DNA of 6,778 nucleotides. Source: Oxalobacteraceae bacterium (GTDB lineage Bacteria; Pseudomonadota; Gammaproteobacteria; Burkholderiales; Burkholderiaceae_D). The position numbers were made by a program, and so were the translations under genes. Positions 1 to 6,130 of the stretch are shown here, piece by piece. The first letter of the stretch is position 1. Every line of letters starts with the position of its first letter. Location: assembly GCA_947446335.1 (NCBI GenBank), contig CANFGA010000174.1, positions 1 to 6,778 of the forward strand. Direction: 5' to 3'. The notes under the pieces were generated by a model. That model did no database searches. It was not told the origin of the DNA and saw only the letters and a list, made by a program, of their open reading frames with translations.

Positions 1-1
1 C

Positions 2-358
2 CCGCAAGCGTTGCTGGCGCTGGCGTTGAGGCAGGCACAAGCGAGCGTGGCGAAAGCCGATTCCTACGCGCGTCACTTGCGCGCCATTGTTTTTGGCATC
101 GGCGGCGGCGAACTCGCCGAGATGAAGATTGCGTCTCAAAAATTGTCGATGCTGCTCGAGAAAGCAGAAAAAAAACTGCCCGGTGTGGCCAGCGCTGCGC
201 TTACACTGTCGGATTCTGTCAACATGGCCCCCGGCAGCGACTTGTCGCGCTTGAAACTGGCCACTTTTGACGTCGCCGATGTGACCGATGTGACCGATTT
301 CACCGAGATCGTCGACCCGACTGCAGAGCTCGGCGATGGTGCGCCCCGCCGGATCTGA
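2..358 (+). CDS. 3' end of an unidentified gene; possible IS66 TnpC-like N-terminal remnant
   Basis: The reading frame is open from the first bases of the window and stops at TGA 356-358, giving 118 codons; the true start probably lies upstream. A TTG at 11 is the earliest alternative start but has no ribosome binding site. The first 60 or so residues look helical and heptad-rich. An Ala/Leu/Gln stretch (ALLALALRQAQA) is followed by a segment reading YARHLRAIVFG, then ELAEMKIASQKLSMLLEKAEKKL. That order, a coiled coil leading into R-x-x-x-F-G and then another Leu/Glu helix, resembles the leucine-zipper N-terminus of IS66-family TnpC. The usual FGRRSEK signature is absent (FGIGGGE here) and no DDE transposase domain follows. 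The tail is acidic and Thr/Val/Asp-rich with an internal tandem repeat (DVADVTDVTDFTE). It could be a decayed transposase fragment or an unrelated small protein. The frame looks real, but the identity is uncertain. Confidence 0.5.
   Translation, partial: PQALLALALRQAQASVAKADSYARHLRAIVFGIGGGELAEMKIASQKLSMLLEKAEKKLPGVASAALTLSDSVNMAPGSDLSRLKLATFDVADVTDVTDFTEIVDPTAELGDGAPRRI
278..304 (+). repeat. 9-bp tandem repeat inside the first gene
   Basis: GATGTGACC occurs at 278-286 and again at 287-295, followed by a diverged copy GATTTCACC at 296-304. In frame this gives Asp-Val-Thr, Asp-Val-Thr, Asp-Phe-Thr, in a tail that has already read Asp-Val-Ala just before. It looks like slippage expansion of one codon triplet set. 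Confidence 0.8.
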
Positions 359-404
359 ACAGGCCTTGCCAACTGCGCGGTTCGGTCTCCTGCGCGCCAG
401 AGGC

Positions 405-469
405 AAACTGGTGCAGCAAACCGAGGCAGCAAGCTGGTGCAGCAAGCTGGTGCAGCAAGCTGGTGCAGC
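405..469 (+). repeat. Five tandem 13-bp units (three perfect, two degenerate)
   Basis: The unit AAGCTGGTGCAGC occurs without mismatch at 431-443, 444-456 and 457-469. It is preceded in the same phase by AAACTGGTGCAGC (405-417, one mismatch) and AAACCGAGGCAGC (418-430, four mismatches). Each full unit contains a small inverted repeat, GCTG-GTG-CAGC, and each junction makes a second one, CAGC-AA-GCTG. The array ends two bases before the CCCCATTA element. It could be a binding site array for a regulator, or simply a slippage-prone minisatellite. The identical 3' copies and degenerate 5' copies suggest recent expansion at the operon-proximal end. Confidence 0.9.
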
Positions 470-471
470 CA

Positions 472-479
472 CCCCATTA
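472..479 (+). promoter_or_regulatory. CCCCATTA, candidate heat-shock sigma-32 -10 element
   Basis: The octamer CCCCATTA contains the CCCCAT core of the sigma-32 -10 consensus (CCCCATNT). A start about 7 bp downstream, near 486, would give a leader of roughly 44 nt with the hairpin at its 5' end and the AGGAG at 519, a sensible geometry for a chaperone operon. No CTTGAA-like -35 is visible at the proper spacing: the repeat array occupies that place, and the nearest match, CTGG at 447-450, is too far and poor. I also found no well-spaced sigma-70 pair. This is a weak, context-driven call. Confidence 0.3.
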
Positions 480-489
480 CACTTTTATC

Positions 490-503
490 CGGCCGCGAGG
501 CCG
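490..503 (+). promoter_or_regulatory. Short GNRA-loop hairpin in the operon leader
   Basis: CGGCC (490-494) pairs perfectly with GGCCG (499-503) around the tetraloop GCGA, a GNRA loop closed by a C-G pair. The stem is only 5 bp and no T-run follows, so it is not a typical intrinsic terminator. If transcription starts near 486 it would sit at the extreme 5' end of the message and could protect it; that role is inferred. It lies 15 nt upstream of the ribosome binding site and does not mask it. Confidence 0.4.
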
Positions 504-518
504 TTGTATTCAGTATTT

Positions 519-523
519 AGGAG
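519..523 (+). promoter_or_regulatory. Ribosome binding site deciding the DUF2760 start
   Basis: AGGAG lies 6 nt before the ATG at 530. An overlapping ATG at 526, in another frame, is only 2 nt away and leads into a low-quality frame that does not match any family, so 530 is preferred. Confidence 0.8.
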
Positions 524-529
524 CAATGA

Positions 530-1183
530 ATGAGCAATTCGAATCCATCCCGCCAGCCGCCGTCTTTTTTGCGCAGGATACCGCTGGCATTTGGTGCATT
601 TTTCAGCACCTTGGGCAATGCGGATTTCGCCGCCGGCGTGCTGGACTTGCGTCGGGATGGCGCGCGGCCCGATGCGCAACCCGTCCAAGCCGCAGCCGCT
701 CCTCAGCCGGACGCACCTCAGCCGGCCGCACCGCAGCCGGCCGCACCGCAGCCGGCCACTCCAACTCCGCCGCAGCGTTCTGCTGCGCCAGCATTGCGCC
801 AGGCGCCCACCGATGCTGCGCTGCAACTGCTCGCTTTGCTGCAGCGCGATGCACGGCTGATCGATTTCACTGAAGAAAACCTGGCCGACTATGCCGACGC
901 CGATATCGGCGCCGCAGCGCGTCTGGTACACGAAGGATGCCGCAAGGTGTTGCGCGAGCATTTCACGATCGCGCCGGTGCGCGCCGAAGAGGAAGAGAGC
1001 CGCATCACGCTGGTCGAAGGCTTCGATGCCAGCGCAATCCGTCTCACCGGCAATGTCGTGGGCAAGGCCCCATTCAAGGGTACGCTGCGCCATCGCGGCT
1101 GGCGCGTCAATGACGTGCGGCTACCAAAACTGAGCGAAGGCCACGACGCCAGCATCTGCGCCCAAGCCGAGGTGGAACTGTGA
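530..1183 (+). CDS. DUF2760 domain-containing protein
   Basis: This 217-aa protein belongs, by motif recognition, to the DUF2760 family, which is often encoded beside unusual Hsp70 genes and has no established function. Residues 12-40 form a hydrophobic, Phe/Leu-rich segment that could be an amphipathic or membrane-touching helix; it is interrupted by charged residues, so it is not a clear signal peptide or transmembrane span. Residues 45-90 are a low-complexity Ala/Pro/Gln linker with four copies of a PQPxx pentapeptide. The conserved domain covers about 94-217, recognised by DAALQLLALLQRDARLIDF, a following VHEGCRKVL segment, AIRLTGNVVGKAPFKGTLRHRGW and a final AEVEL. The start at 530 has a good AGGAG. 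Its stop overlaps the next gene's start by 4 bp, so the two are probably translationally coupled. It is likely a cytoplasmic or membrane-associated partner of the Hsp70s, which is an inference from conserved context. Confidence 0.88.
   Translation: MSNSNPSRQPPSFLRRIPLAFGAFFSTLGNADFAAGVLDLRRDGARPDAQPVQAAAAPQPDAPQPAAPQPAAPQPATPTPPQRSAAPALRQAPTDAALQLLALLQRDARLIDFTEENLADYADADIGAAARLVHEGCRKVLREHFTIAPVRAEEEESRITLVEGFDASAIRLTGNVVGKAPFKGTLRHRGWRVNDVRLPKLSEGHDASICAQAEVEL
701..760 (+). repeat. Four 15-bp tandem units encoding the PQPxx linker
   Basis: The units at 701-715, 716-730, 731-745 and 746-760 are variants of CCGCAGCCGGCCGCA and encode PQPDA, PQPAA, PQPAA and PQPAT (residues 58-77). The expansion is in frame and lengthens a flexible Pro/Ala linker between the hydrophobic N-terminal segment and the DUF2760 domain. 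Copy number probably varies between strains. Confidence 0.9.
1169..1183 (+). promoter_or_regulatory. Ribosome binding site and GTGA stop-start overlap
   Basis: GAGG at 1169-1172 lies 7 nt before the GTG start at 1180. The sequence GTGA fuses this start with the DUF2760 stop (TGA 1181-1183), a standard arrangement for coupled translation. No in-frame ATG offers a better start before the DLGTT motif. Confidence 0.75.
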
Positions 1184-3075
1184 ACACCACCACCGACACC
1201 AGCGTCGATACCAGCATCGACACCACCTTGAACGGCCCCCGTTTTGCAATCGGCATCGATCTCGGCACCACCCATTGCGCTCTGGCTTATGTCGATATCG
1301 CCGCCTGCGATGGCGAGCAGACCAGCCACGGCGTGCTGGCGATTCCACAATTGACGGCGCCCGGCGCGGTCGAGGAACTGTCCTTGTTGCCATCGTTCCT
1401 GTATTTGGCGCATGAAGATGAAATGGATGCCGGCGAGCTGACCTTGCCCTGGGGCGGCGACGTTCTTGACCATGTGGTCGGTGAAATGGCGCGCAGTCGG
1501 GGTGCAACCACGCCGATACGGTTGGTGTCGAGCGCAAAGAGCTGGCTGTGCCACCCCGGCGTCGACCGGCGCGGACCCATCTTGCCCAGCGATGCGCCGG
1601 TTGAAGTGGCGCGCGTCTCGCCTCTGGAAGCGTCGACCCGTTATCTGTCGCATCTGCGCGCTGCATGGAATCATGCGCATCCCGAGGCGCCGTTCGACGC
1701 GCAGGACGTGACCGTCACGATTCCCGCCTCGTTCGATCCCGCCGCGCGCGAACTGACCGGCGAAGCGGCCAGAGCCGCCGGCTATGGCGCGATGACCTTG
1801 CTCGAAGAGCCACAGGCAGCGCTCTATAACTGGGTGCAGACCAGCGCCGGCCAATGGCGAAAAGATGTCAAGCCGGGCGACATCATCCTGGTGGTCGATG
1901 TCGGCGGCGGCACCAGCGACTTGTCCTTGATCGCCGTCACCGAACAAGATGGCAACCTCGAATTGCACCGGATCGCAGTTGGCGACCATATTTTGCTCGG
2001 CGGCGATAACATGGATCTGGCGCTGGCCCACGTCGTTGCCAGCAAACTGGCGCAAGATGGCACCAGCCTCGATCCATGGCAAATGCGCGCGCTGACCTAT
2101 GCCTGCCGCGCCGCCAAGGAGCAGTTGCTGGCCGATGCCTCGCTGGAAATGCTGCCGCTGGTGGTGCCGAGCCGCGGTTCGAAACTGATCAAGGGCGTGA
2201 TCCGCGCCGAATTGACGCGGGTACAAGTGACGGCCACGATCCTCGATGGTTTTTTCCCGCAAGTCGATGCCAGTGCGCGCCCCGCAGTGCGCGCGCGCGC
2301 CGCGCTGACCCGGCTGGGCTTGCCGTATGCACAAGATGCCGCCGTCACCTCGCATCTGGCCGCGTTCCTCGCGCGCCAGGTCGACGCGACAACGGATCTG
2401 GACGGCTTTGCCGCGCGTCAAAGCGTTGATGCCAGCTTTCTGCATCCGACCGCGGTGCTGTTCAATGGCGGTGTGTTCAAGTCTGGCTTGCTGGCCGAGC
2501 GCACTTTGACGACGCTTAATGGCTGGCTGGAAGCGGAAGGGGCGCCACCGGCGCGGATGCTGGTCGGCGCCGATCTCGATCTGGCCGTTGCGCTGGGCGC
2601 TGCCTATTATGGCTATGTGCGGCGCGGCGGTGGGGTGCGCATCCGCGGCGGCACGGCCAAGGCTTACTACATCGCGATCGAATCGGCGATGCCGGCGGTA
2701 CCCGGGATGGCGCCGCCGGTGCAGGCGCTGTGCGTGGCACCGTTCGGGATGGAAGAGGGCATCGAGACCGAATTGTCGACCCAGGAATTTGGTCTGGTCG
2801 TGGGCGAGCCGGTCTACCTGCGCTTCTTCGGCTCGTCGGTGCGGCGCCAGGATCAGATCGGCACCTTGCTCGACTTCTGGGCCCCCGATGAATTGCAAGA
2901 GATGGAAGAAATTCGCGCCACGCTGCCGATAGAGGATGGGCGCCGCCCCGGCGAGATCGTCCAGGTGCTGTTGCACGCGAAAGCGACCGAAGCGGGCACG
3001 CTCGAGTTGACGGCGGTGGCCACTTCCGGCGGCGAGCGCTGGAACATCGAGTTCGACGTGCGCGGCGCCGCTTGA
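1180..3075 (+). CDS. Hsp70-family ATPase, lidless (first of pair)
   Basis: This 631-aa protein is a divergent Hsp70. The nucleotide-binding domain spans about residues 21-485 and keeps the actin-fold signatures: phosphate-1 DLGTTH (27-32), SAKSWL with K120 at the place of DnaK Lys70, LLEEPQAAL (207-215), phosphate-2 DVGGGTSD (240-247, T245 at the place of DnaK Thr199), GGDNMD (274-279), CRAAKEQLL (309-317) and the adenosine region NGGVFKS (429-435). It should therefore bind and hydrolyse ATP. The DnaK linker (DVLLLDV-type) is absent. Residues 490-631 are beta-rich and end in GTLEL...WNIEFDVR; no helical lid follows, so substrate capture must differ from DnaK. The first 20 residues are a Thr/Asp-rich tail built from a tandem repeat. 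It overlaps DUF2760 upstream and precedes its paralogue by 13 bp, forming one operon. It is not DnaK, HscA or HscC. The client and co-chaperones are unknown. Confidence 0.92.
   Translation: MNTTTDTSVDTSIDTTLNGPRFAIGIDLGTTHCALAYVDIAACDGEQTSHGVLAIPQLTAPGAVEELSLLPSFLYLAHEDEMDAGELTLPWGGDVLDHVVGEMARSRGATTPIRLVSSAKSWLCHPGVDRRGPILPSDAPVEVARVSPLEASTRYLSHLRAAWNHAHPEAPFDAQDVTVTIPASFDPAARELTGEAARAAGYGAMTLLEEPQAALYNWVQTSAGQWRKDVKPGDIILVVDVGGGTSDLSLIAVTEQDGNLELHRIAVGDHILLGGDNMDLALAHVVASKLAQDGTSLDPWQMRALTYACRAAKEQLLADASLEMLPLVVPSRGSKLIKGVIRAELTRVQVTATILDGFFPQVDASARPAVRARAALTRLGLPYAQDAAVTSHLAAFLARQVDATTDLDGFAARQSVDASFLHPTAVLFNGGVFKSGLLAERTLTTLNGWLEAEGAPPARMLVGADLDLAVALGAAYYGYVRRGGGVRIRGGTAKAYYIAIESAMPAVPGMAPPVQALCVAPFGMEEGIETELSTQEFGLVVGEPVYLRFFGSSVRRQDQIGTLLDFWAPDELQEMEEIRATLPIEDGRRPGEIVQVLLHAKATEAGTLELTAVATSGGERWNIEFDVRGAA
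1195..1227 (+). repeat. 12-bp tandem repeat at the N-terminus of the first Hsp70
   Basis: GACACCAGCGTC (1195-1206), GATACCAGCATC (1207-1218) and GACACCACC (1219-1227) are related units encoding DTSV, DTSI and DTT. They extend an N-terminal tail that Hsp70 proteins do not normally have. Confidence 0.75.
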
Positions 3076-3088
3076 TGGCAAACGTTCG

Positions 3089-6019
3089 ATGAGCCAGGCG
3101 GTGAAGAAGTCGGTGAAGCCCGCGATGAAAAAATACATCGTTGGCATCGATCTGGGCACCACCAATACCGTGGTGGCCTATGCCGACCTGACGCAGCAAG
3201 CCGGTCTTGACCGGATCAAGCTGTTGCAGATCGATCAATTGGTGGCGCCGGGGCAAGTCAAGGCCTCGGCCTTGCTGCCATCGGTGCGCTACCACGGCGC
3301 GCCTGGTGAATTTGCGCCCGGCCAGTGCGATCTGCCGTGGATGCAAGACGCTGCCGAGGACGGAGCTGCGCTCGTGATCGGCCAGTTGGCGCGCAAACTC
3401 GGCGCTCAGGTGCCTGGCCGGCTGGTGGTCAGCGCCAAGAGCTGGCTCTCGCACGCCAGCGTCGACCGCCTTGCGCCGATCTTGCCATGGGGCGCTCCGG
3501 TCGAAGTCGGCAAGGTGTCGCCGGTGGCAGCGAGCGCCAGTTATCTGGCGCATGTGCGTTCTTGCTGGAATACACAATTTCCCGATCATCCACTGGAGCA
3601 GCAGGAACTGGTGCTGACAGTGCCCGCGTCGTTCGACGAAGGCGCGCGCGTGTTGACGATGGCAGCGGCGCGCCAGGCCGGTTTGCTGACGCTGCGCTTG
3701 CTGGAAGAGCCGCAGGCGGTGTTCTACGATTGGCTGTTCCGGCATCAAGGCACGCTCGCCGTCGACCTGGCAGCGACGCGTCTGGTGCTGGTGTGCGATG
3801 TGGGCGGCGGCACCACCGACCTGTCCTTGATCGAGGTCGCTGTGCACGATGGCGTGCCGCAATTGACGCGCGTCGGGGTCGGCAATCATCTGATGCTGGG
3901 TGGCGACAACATGGATCTGGCACTGGCCCATCTGGCCGAGACGCGCCTCGATGCATCCCATGCCGGGACCATCCCGGCGCGCCTGTCGGCCGGCGAATTG
4001 TCGCAATTGATGGAGCGCTGCCGGGCCGCCAAGGAATCGCTGCTCGCTGCCGGTGCACCCGAGCAAGCCGCTGTCACGCTGCTCGGCACAGGCAACAAGC
4101 TAATCAAGGGGGCACGCACGGTCGAGTTGCAGCGCGCAGAAGTGGAAGCGTTGATCGTCGATGGATTTTTCCCCAAAGTGAGTCTCGATCAGGTGGCTAC
4201 TCGCAGCCGCGCCGGCCTGGTCGAATTTGGCTTGCCTTACGCCAGCGACCCGGCGATCACGCGCCATATCGCGACCTTCCTGCAGCAGCAAGGCTTGACG
4301 TTGCCTGCGCAGTTGCCAGCGCAGTTGCCAGACACCTTGTTGTTGAACGGCGGCGTGTTTCGCGCCGACGTACTGGTGCGGCGCCTTGGCGAGACGCTCG
4401 GTGCCTGGCGCGGCGCGCCGCTGCATCTGTTGCACAACGACGATACCGAAGTGGCGGTGGCGCGCGGCGCAGTCGCCTATGCTCTGGCTGATCAGGGCCG
4501 CGCACCGCGCATCGGCGGCGGCGCCGCGCGCAGCTATTTTCTGGTGCTGGGCGAGGACGGCCCGGGTAAAAAAACTGCTGCCATGACGTCCACTGGGCGC
4601 GCGATCTGCGTCTTGCCGCGCGCGAGCGAAGCGGGGCGCGAAATCGTGCTGGCTGATCACACCTTCGCGCTGCGGGTGGGACAGCCGGTGCGCTTCCATC
4701 TGGTTTCGTCGACCACCGGGCGCATCCCGACGGCGGGCGAATTGATTGCGCTGGACGACCCTGATCTGGTCGCCTTGCCGCCGATTGCGATGGTGCTGCA
4801 ATCGGCCGGGCACGGTTCGGGGCAGGGCGCCGTGCAAGTTACAGGAAAGCAGGAAGTGCGGGTCCAGCTCGCTGCCGCCTTGACCGAACTGGGGACGCTG
4901 GAATTGCACTGCGTCGAGATCAAGCCCGATGGGGCTGAAGAGGTTGTGCCGGCGCAGCGCTGGTTGCTGGAATTTCAGCTGCGCCTTGATCAACCCGGCT
5001 CTGATGCAGCGCAATCCGGGCTGCAAGAGACGAACGAGGTCAACATTCCCGGCTTGCCTGCGGCGATCGAAAAAATCGAGCGCATCTTTGGCGCGCGCGC
5101 GCAGCACGTCGCAGCCAAGGAAGTGAAGCAGCTCCGGCTCCAGTTGGAGCAATTGCTGGGTAGCCGCGAACACTGGAGCACGCCGCTGCTGCGCCAATTG
5201 TTCGATGCGTTGCTGGCGCGCGCGCGCGGGCGGCGCCGTTCCAGCGAACACGAGCGCACCTGGCTGAATCTGGCCGGTTATTGTTTGCGGCCCGGTTTTG
5301 GTGCGCCGCTCGATGATTGGCGCATCAAACAATTGTGGGCGCTGTTCGAACACGGCGTCCAGCATGGCGTTGACAGCGCGGTTTGCGCCGAATGGTGGAC
5401 GCTGTGGCGGCGCGTCGCCGGCGGCCTCGATGCGCCATCGCAGTTGCGCCTGCTGGCCGATTTTGCCTGCAATGTGCAAGAGGGCGAGCCCGGTGAAGGC
5501 GCGAGCGCCGCGACCCTGGTCAAGGGTGGTTTTGATGACATGCTGCGCCTGGTCGCTGCGCTGGAGCGCATTCCGGCCGATTACAAGGCTGAAATCGGCG
5601 TCTGGCTGCTGGGCAAGCTGCCGCAGAAAGGTGACAAGGTCAAGGGGCATGATCAGGCGCAGGCCGCCAGGGTATTGTGGGCGCTGGGCCGCATCGGCGC
5701 GCGCCAGCCGTTCTACGGCAATGCCGAGGATGTGGTTGCGCCCGAGATCGTGGCTATCTGGCTTGAAACGATGCTGGCGCTGGACTGGAAGCGCATCGAT
5801 GCAGCTGCCTTCGCCTGTGCCCACATCGCGCGCATGAGCGGCGACCGGGCGCGCGACGTGGCCAGCGCATTGCGCGAGCACATCATTGCGCGGCTCACCG
5901 CCAGCGCCAGCGCGCCCAGCTGGATCGCGATGGTGCGCGAGGTGGTGGAGCTCGACTTGGCCGACCAGCGGCGCATGCTGGGCGAGGCGCTGCCGCCGGG
6001 CTTGACCTTGATTGCCTGA
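3089..6019 (+). CDS. Hsp70-family protein with C-terminal DUF3731 (DnaK-related, second of pair)
   Basis: This 976-aa protein has an Hsp70 nucleotide-binding domain at about 15-480: DLGTTN (21-26), SAKSWL with K117, LLEEPQAV (204-211), DVGGGTTD (237-244, T242 catalytic), GGDNMD (271-276), CRAAKESLL (311-319) and NGGVFRA (420-426). Residues 480-632 form a beta-rich domain paralogous to that of the preceding gene, sharing a GTLEL...RW-L-EF-LR ending. The DnaK linker and lid are missing. Instead residues about 650-970 form a mostly helical, Trp/Arg/Leu-rich region that I assign to DUF3731, a family found fused to Hsp70 ATPase domains. An LPAQLPAQLPD loop at 405-415 is a small in-frame duplication. 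The ATG at 3089 has no good ribosome binding site; the in-frame ATG at 3125 (Met13) has GGTGA 8 nt upstream and starts just before the conserved KKYIVGIDLGTT, so it may be the true start. Function and client are unknown; it probably works with its upstream neighbours in the cytoplasm. Confidence 0.92.
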   Translation: MSQAVKKSVKPAMKKYIVGIDLGTTNTVVAYADLTQQAGLDRIKLLQIDQLVAPGQVKASALLPSVRYHGAPGEFAPGQCDLPWMQDAAEDGAALVIGQLARKLGAQVPGRLVVSAKSWLSHASVDRLAPILPWGAPVEVGKVSPVAASASYLAHVRSCWNTQFPDHPLEQQELVLTVPASFDEGARVLTMAAARQAGLLTLRLLEEPQAVFYDWLFRHQGTLAVDLAATRLVLVCDVGGGTTDLSLIEVAVHDGVPQLTRVGVGNHLMLGGDNMDLALAHLAETRLDASHAGTIPARLSAGELSQLMERCRAAKESLLAAGAPEQAAVTLLGTGNKLIKGARTVELQRAEVEALIVDGFFPKVSLDQVATRSRAGLVEFGLPYASDPAITRHIATFLQQQGLTLPAQLPAQLPDTLLLNGGVFRADVLVRRLGETLGAWRGAPLHLLHNDDTEVAVARGAVAYALADQGRAPRIGGGAARSYFLVLGEDGPGKKTAAMTSTGRAICVLPRASEAGREIVLADHTFALRVGQPVRFHLVSSTTGRIPTAGELIALDDPDLVALPPIAMVLQSAGHGSGQGAVQVTGKQEVRVQLAAALTELGTLELHCVEIKPDGAEEVVPAQRWLLEFQLRLDQPGSDAAQSGLQETNEVNIPGLPAAIEKIERIFGARAQHVAAKEVKQLRLQLEQLLGSREHWSTPLLRQLFDALLARARGRRRSSEHERTWLNLAGYCLRPGFGAPLDDWRIKQLWALFEHGVQHGVDSAVCAEWWTLWRRVAGGLDAPSQLRLLADFACNVQEGEPGEGASAATLVKGGFDDMLRLVAALERIPADYKAEIGVWLLGKLPQKGDKVKGHDQAQAARVLWALGRIGARQPFYGNAEDVVAPEIVAIWLETMLALDWKRIDAAAFACAHIARMSGDRARDVASALREHIIARLTASASAPSWIAMVREVVELDLADQRRMLGEALPPGLTLIA
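3112..3127 (+). promoter_or_regulatory. Alternative ribosome binding site and start for the second Hsp70
   Basis: GGTGA at 3112-3116 matches part of the anti-Shine-Dalgarno complement and sits 8 nt before the in-frame ATG at 3125-3127. The upstream ATG at 3089 has nothing comparable in the preceding 15 bases. In-frame GTG codons at 3101 and 3113 are further possibilities. The choice changes only the first 12 residues, which are Lys-rich and outside the Hsp70 fold. Confidence 0.4.
4301..4333 (+). repeat. 12-bp tandem duplication in the second Hsp70
   Basis: TTGCCTGCGCAG (4301-4312) and TTGCCAGCGCAG (4313-4324) differ at one base, and a partial third copy TTGCCAGAC follows. They encode LPAQ, LPAQ and LPD just before the adenosine-binding NGG motif. 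The paralogue has a different loop sequence here, so this is probably a tolerated surface-loop expansion. Confidence 0.8.
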
Positions 6020-6130
6020 GGTGAACGGCTGGGCGGCGTCCGCTGATGATGCTTCTTGTGTCAAAATGCCGGCACCGATCCATGTTGTTGGTCAACCCGC
6101 GGCCCGCCCGGCTTGACTTCTAGGACCCAG
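6020..6130. other. Spacer between the Hsp70 operon and the next gene
   Basis: This 111-bp gap contains only a weak inverted repeat, GCGG-CGT-CCGC at 6033-6043, followed by mixed TGATGATGCTTCTTG rather than a T-run, so termination here is doubtful. I see no well-spaced promoter; TTGTGT at 6056-6061 lacks a partner -10 at 17 bp. An AGGA at 6122-6125 lies 5 nt before the next ATG. Confidence 0.4.

Larger units (their letters stand above)
359..529. other. Intergenic region upstream of the DUF2760-Hsp70 operon
   Basis: This 171-bp gap separates the first gene from the three-gene operon. It holds the 13-bp repeat array, the CCCCATTA element, the short hairpin and the ribosome binding site listed separately. 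I see no strong intrinsic terminator for the upstream gene: GCGCG at 375-379 could pair with CGCGC at 393-397, but the loop is long and no T-run follows. A small reading frame crosses the array, but it has no ribosome binding site and its peptide only reflects the repeats. The region is the likely site of operon control. Confidence 0.6.

Noticed and set aside
375..400. GGTTCGGTCT followed by GCGCGCCA, resembling a tRNA T-loop and 3' CCA end
   Set aside because: The flanking bases do not form a 5-bp T-stem (GCGCG against CCTGC), and no anticodon arm, D-arm or acceptor partner is present upstream.
405..469. CRISPR-like array
   Set aside because: The units are 13 bp and directly adjacent with no spacers, so this is a tandem minisatellite, not a CRISPR.
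336..533. Small plus-strand frame across the repeat array
   Set aside because: Its peptide merely repeats the array translation, it has no ribosome binding site, and it overlaps the end of one gene and the start of another.
889..3165. Long minus-strand reading frame (758 codons) opposite the DUF2760 and first Hsp70 genes
   Set aside because: It is antisense to a clear Hsp70 gene, its peptide is His/Arg/Gln-rich with no family motif, and long antisense frames are expected in GC-rich genes with strong third-position bias.
6033..6050. Intrinsic terminator after the second Hsp70
   Set aside because: The stem is only 4 bp (GCGG/CCGC) and is followed by mixed sequence rather than a T-run.
4100..6064. 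Long minus-strand reading frame (654 codons) opposite the second Hsp70, with a similar one at 2516-4066
   Set aside because: Same cause: codon-bias shadow of a well-supported gene. The composition is unlike a folded protein and there is no ribosome binding site logic.
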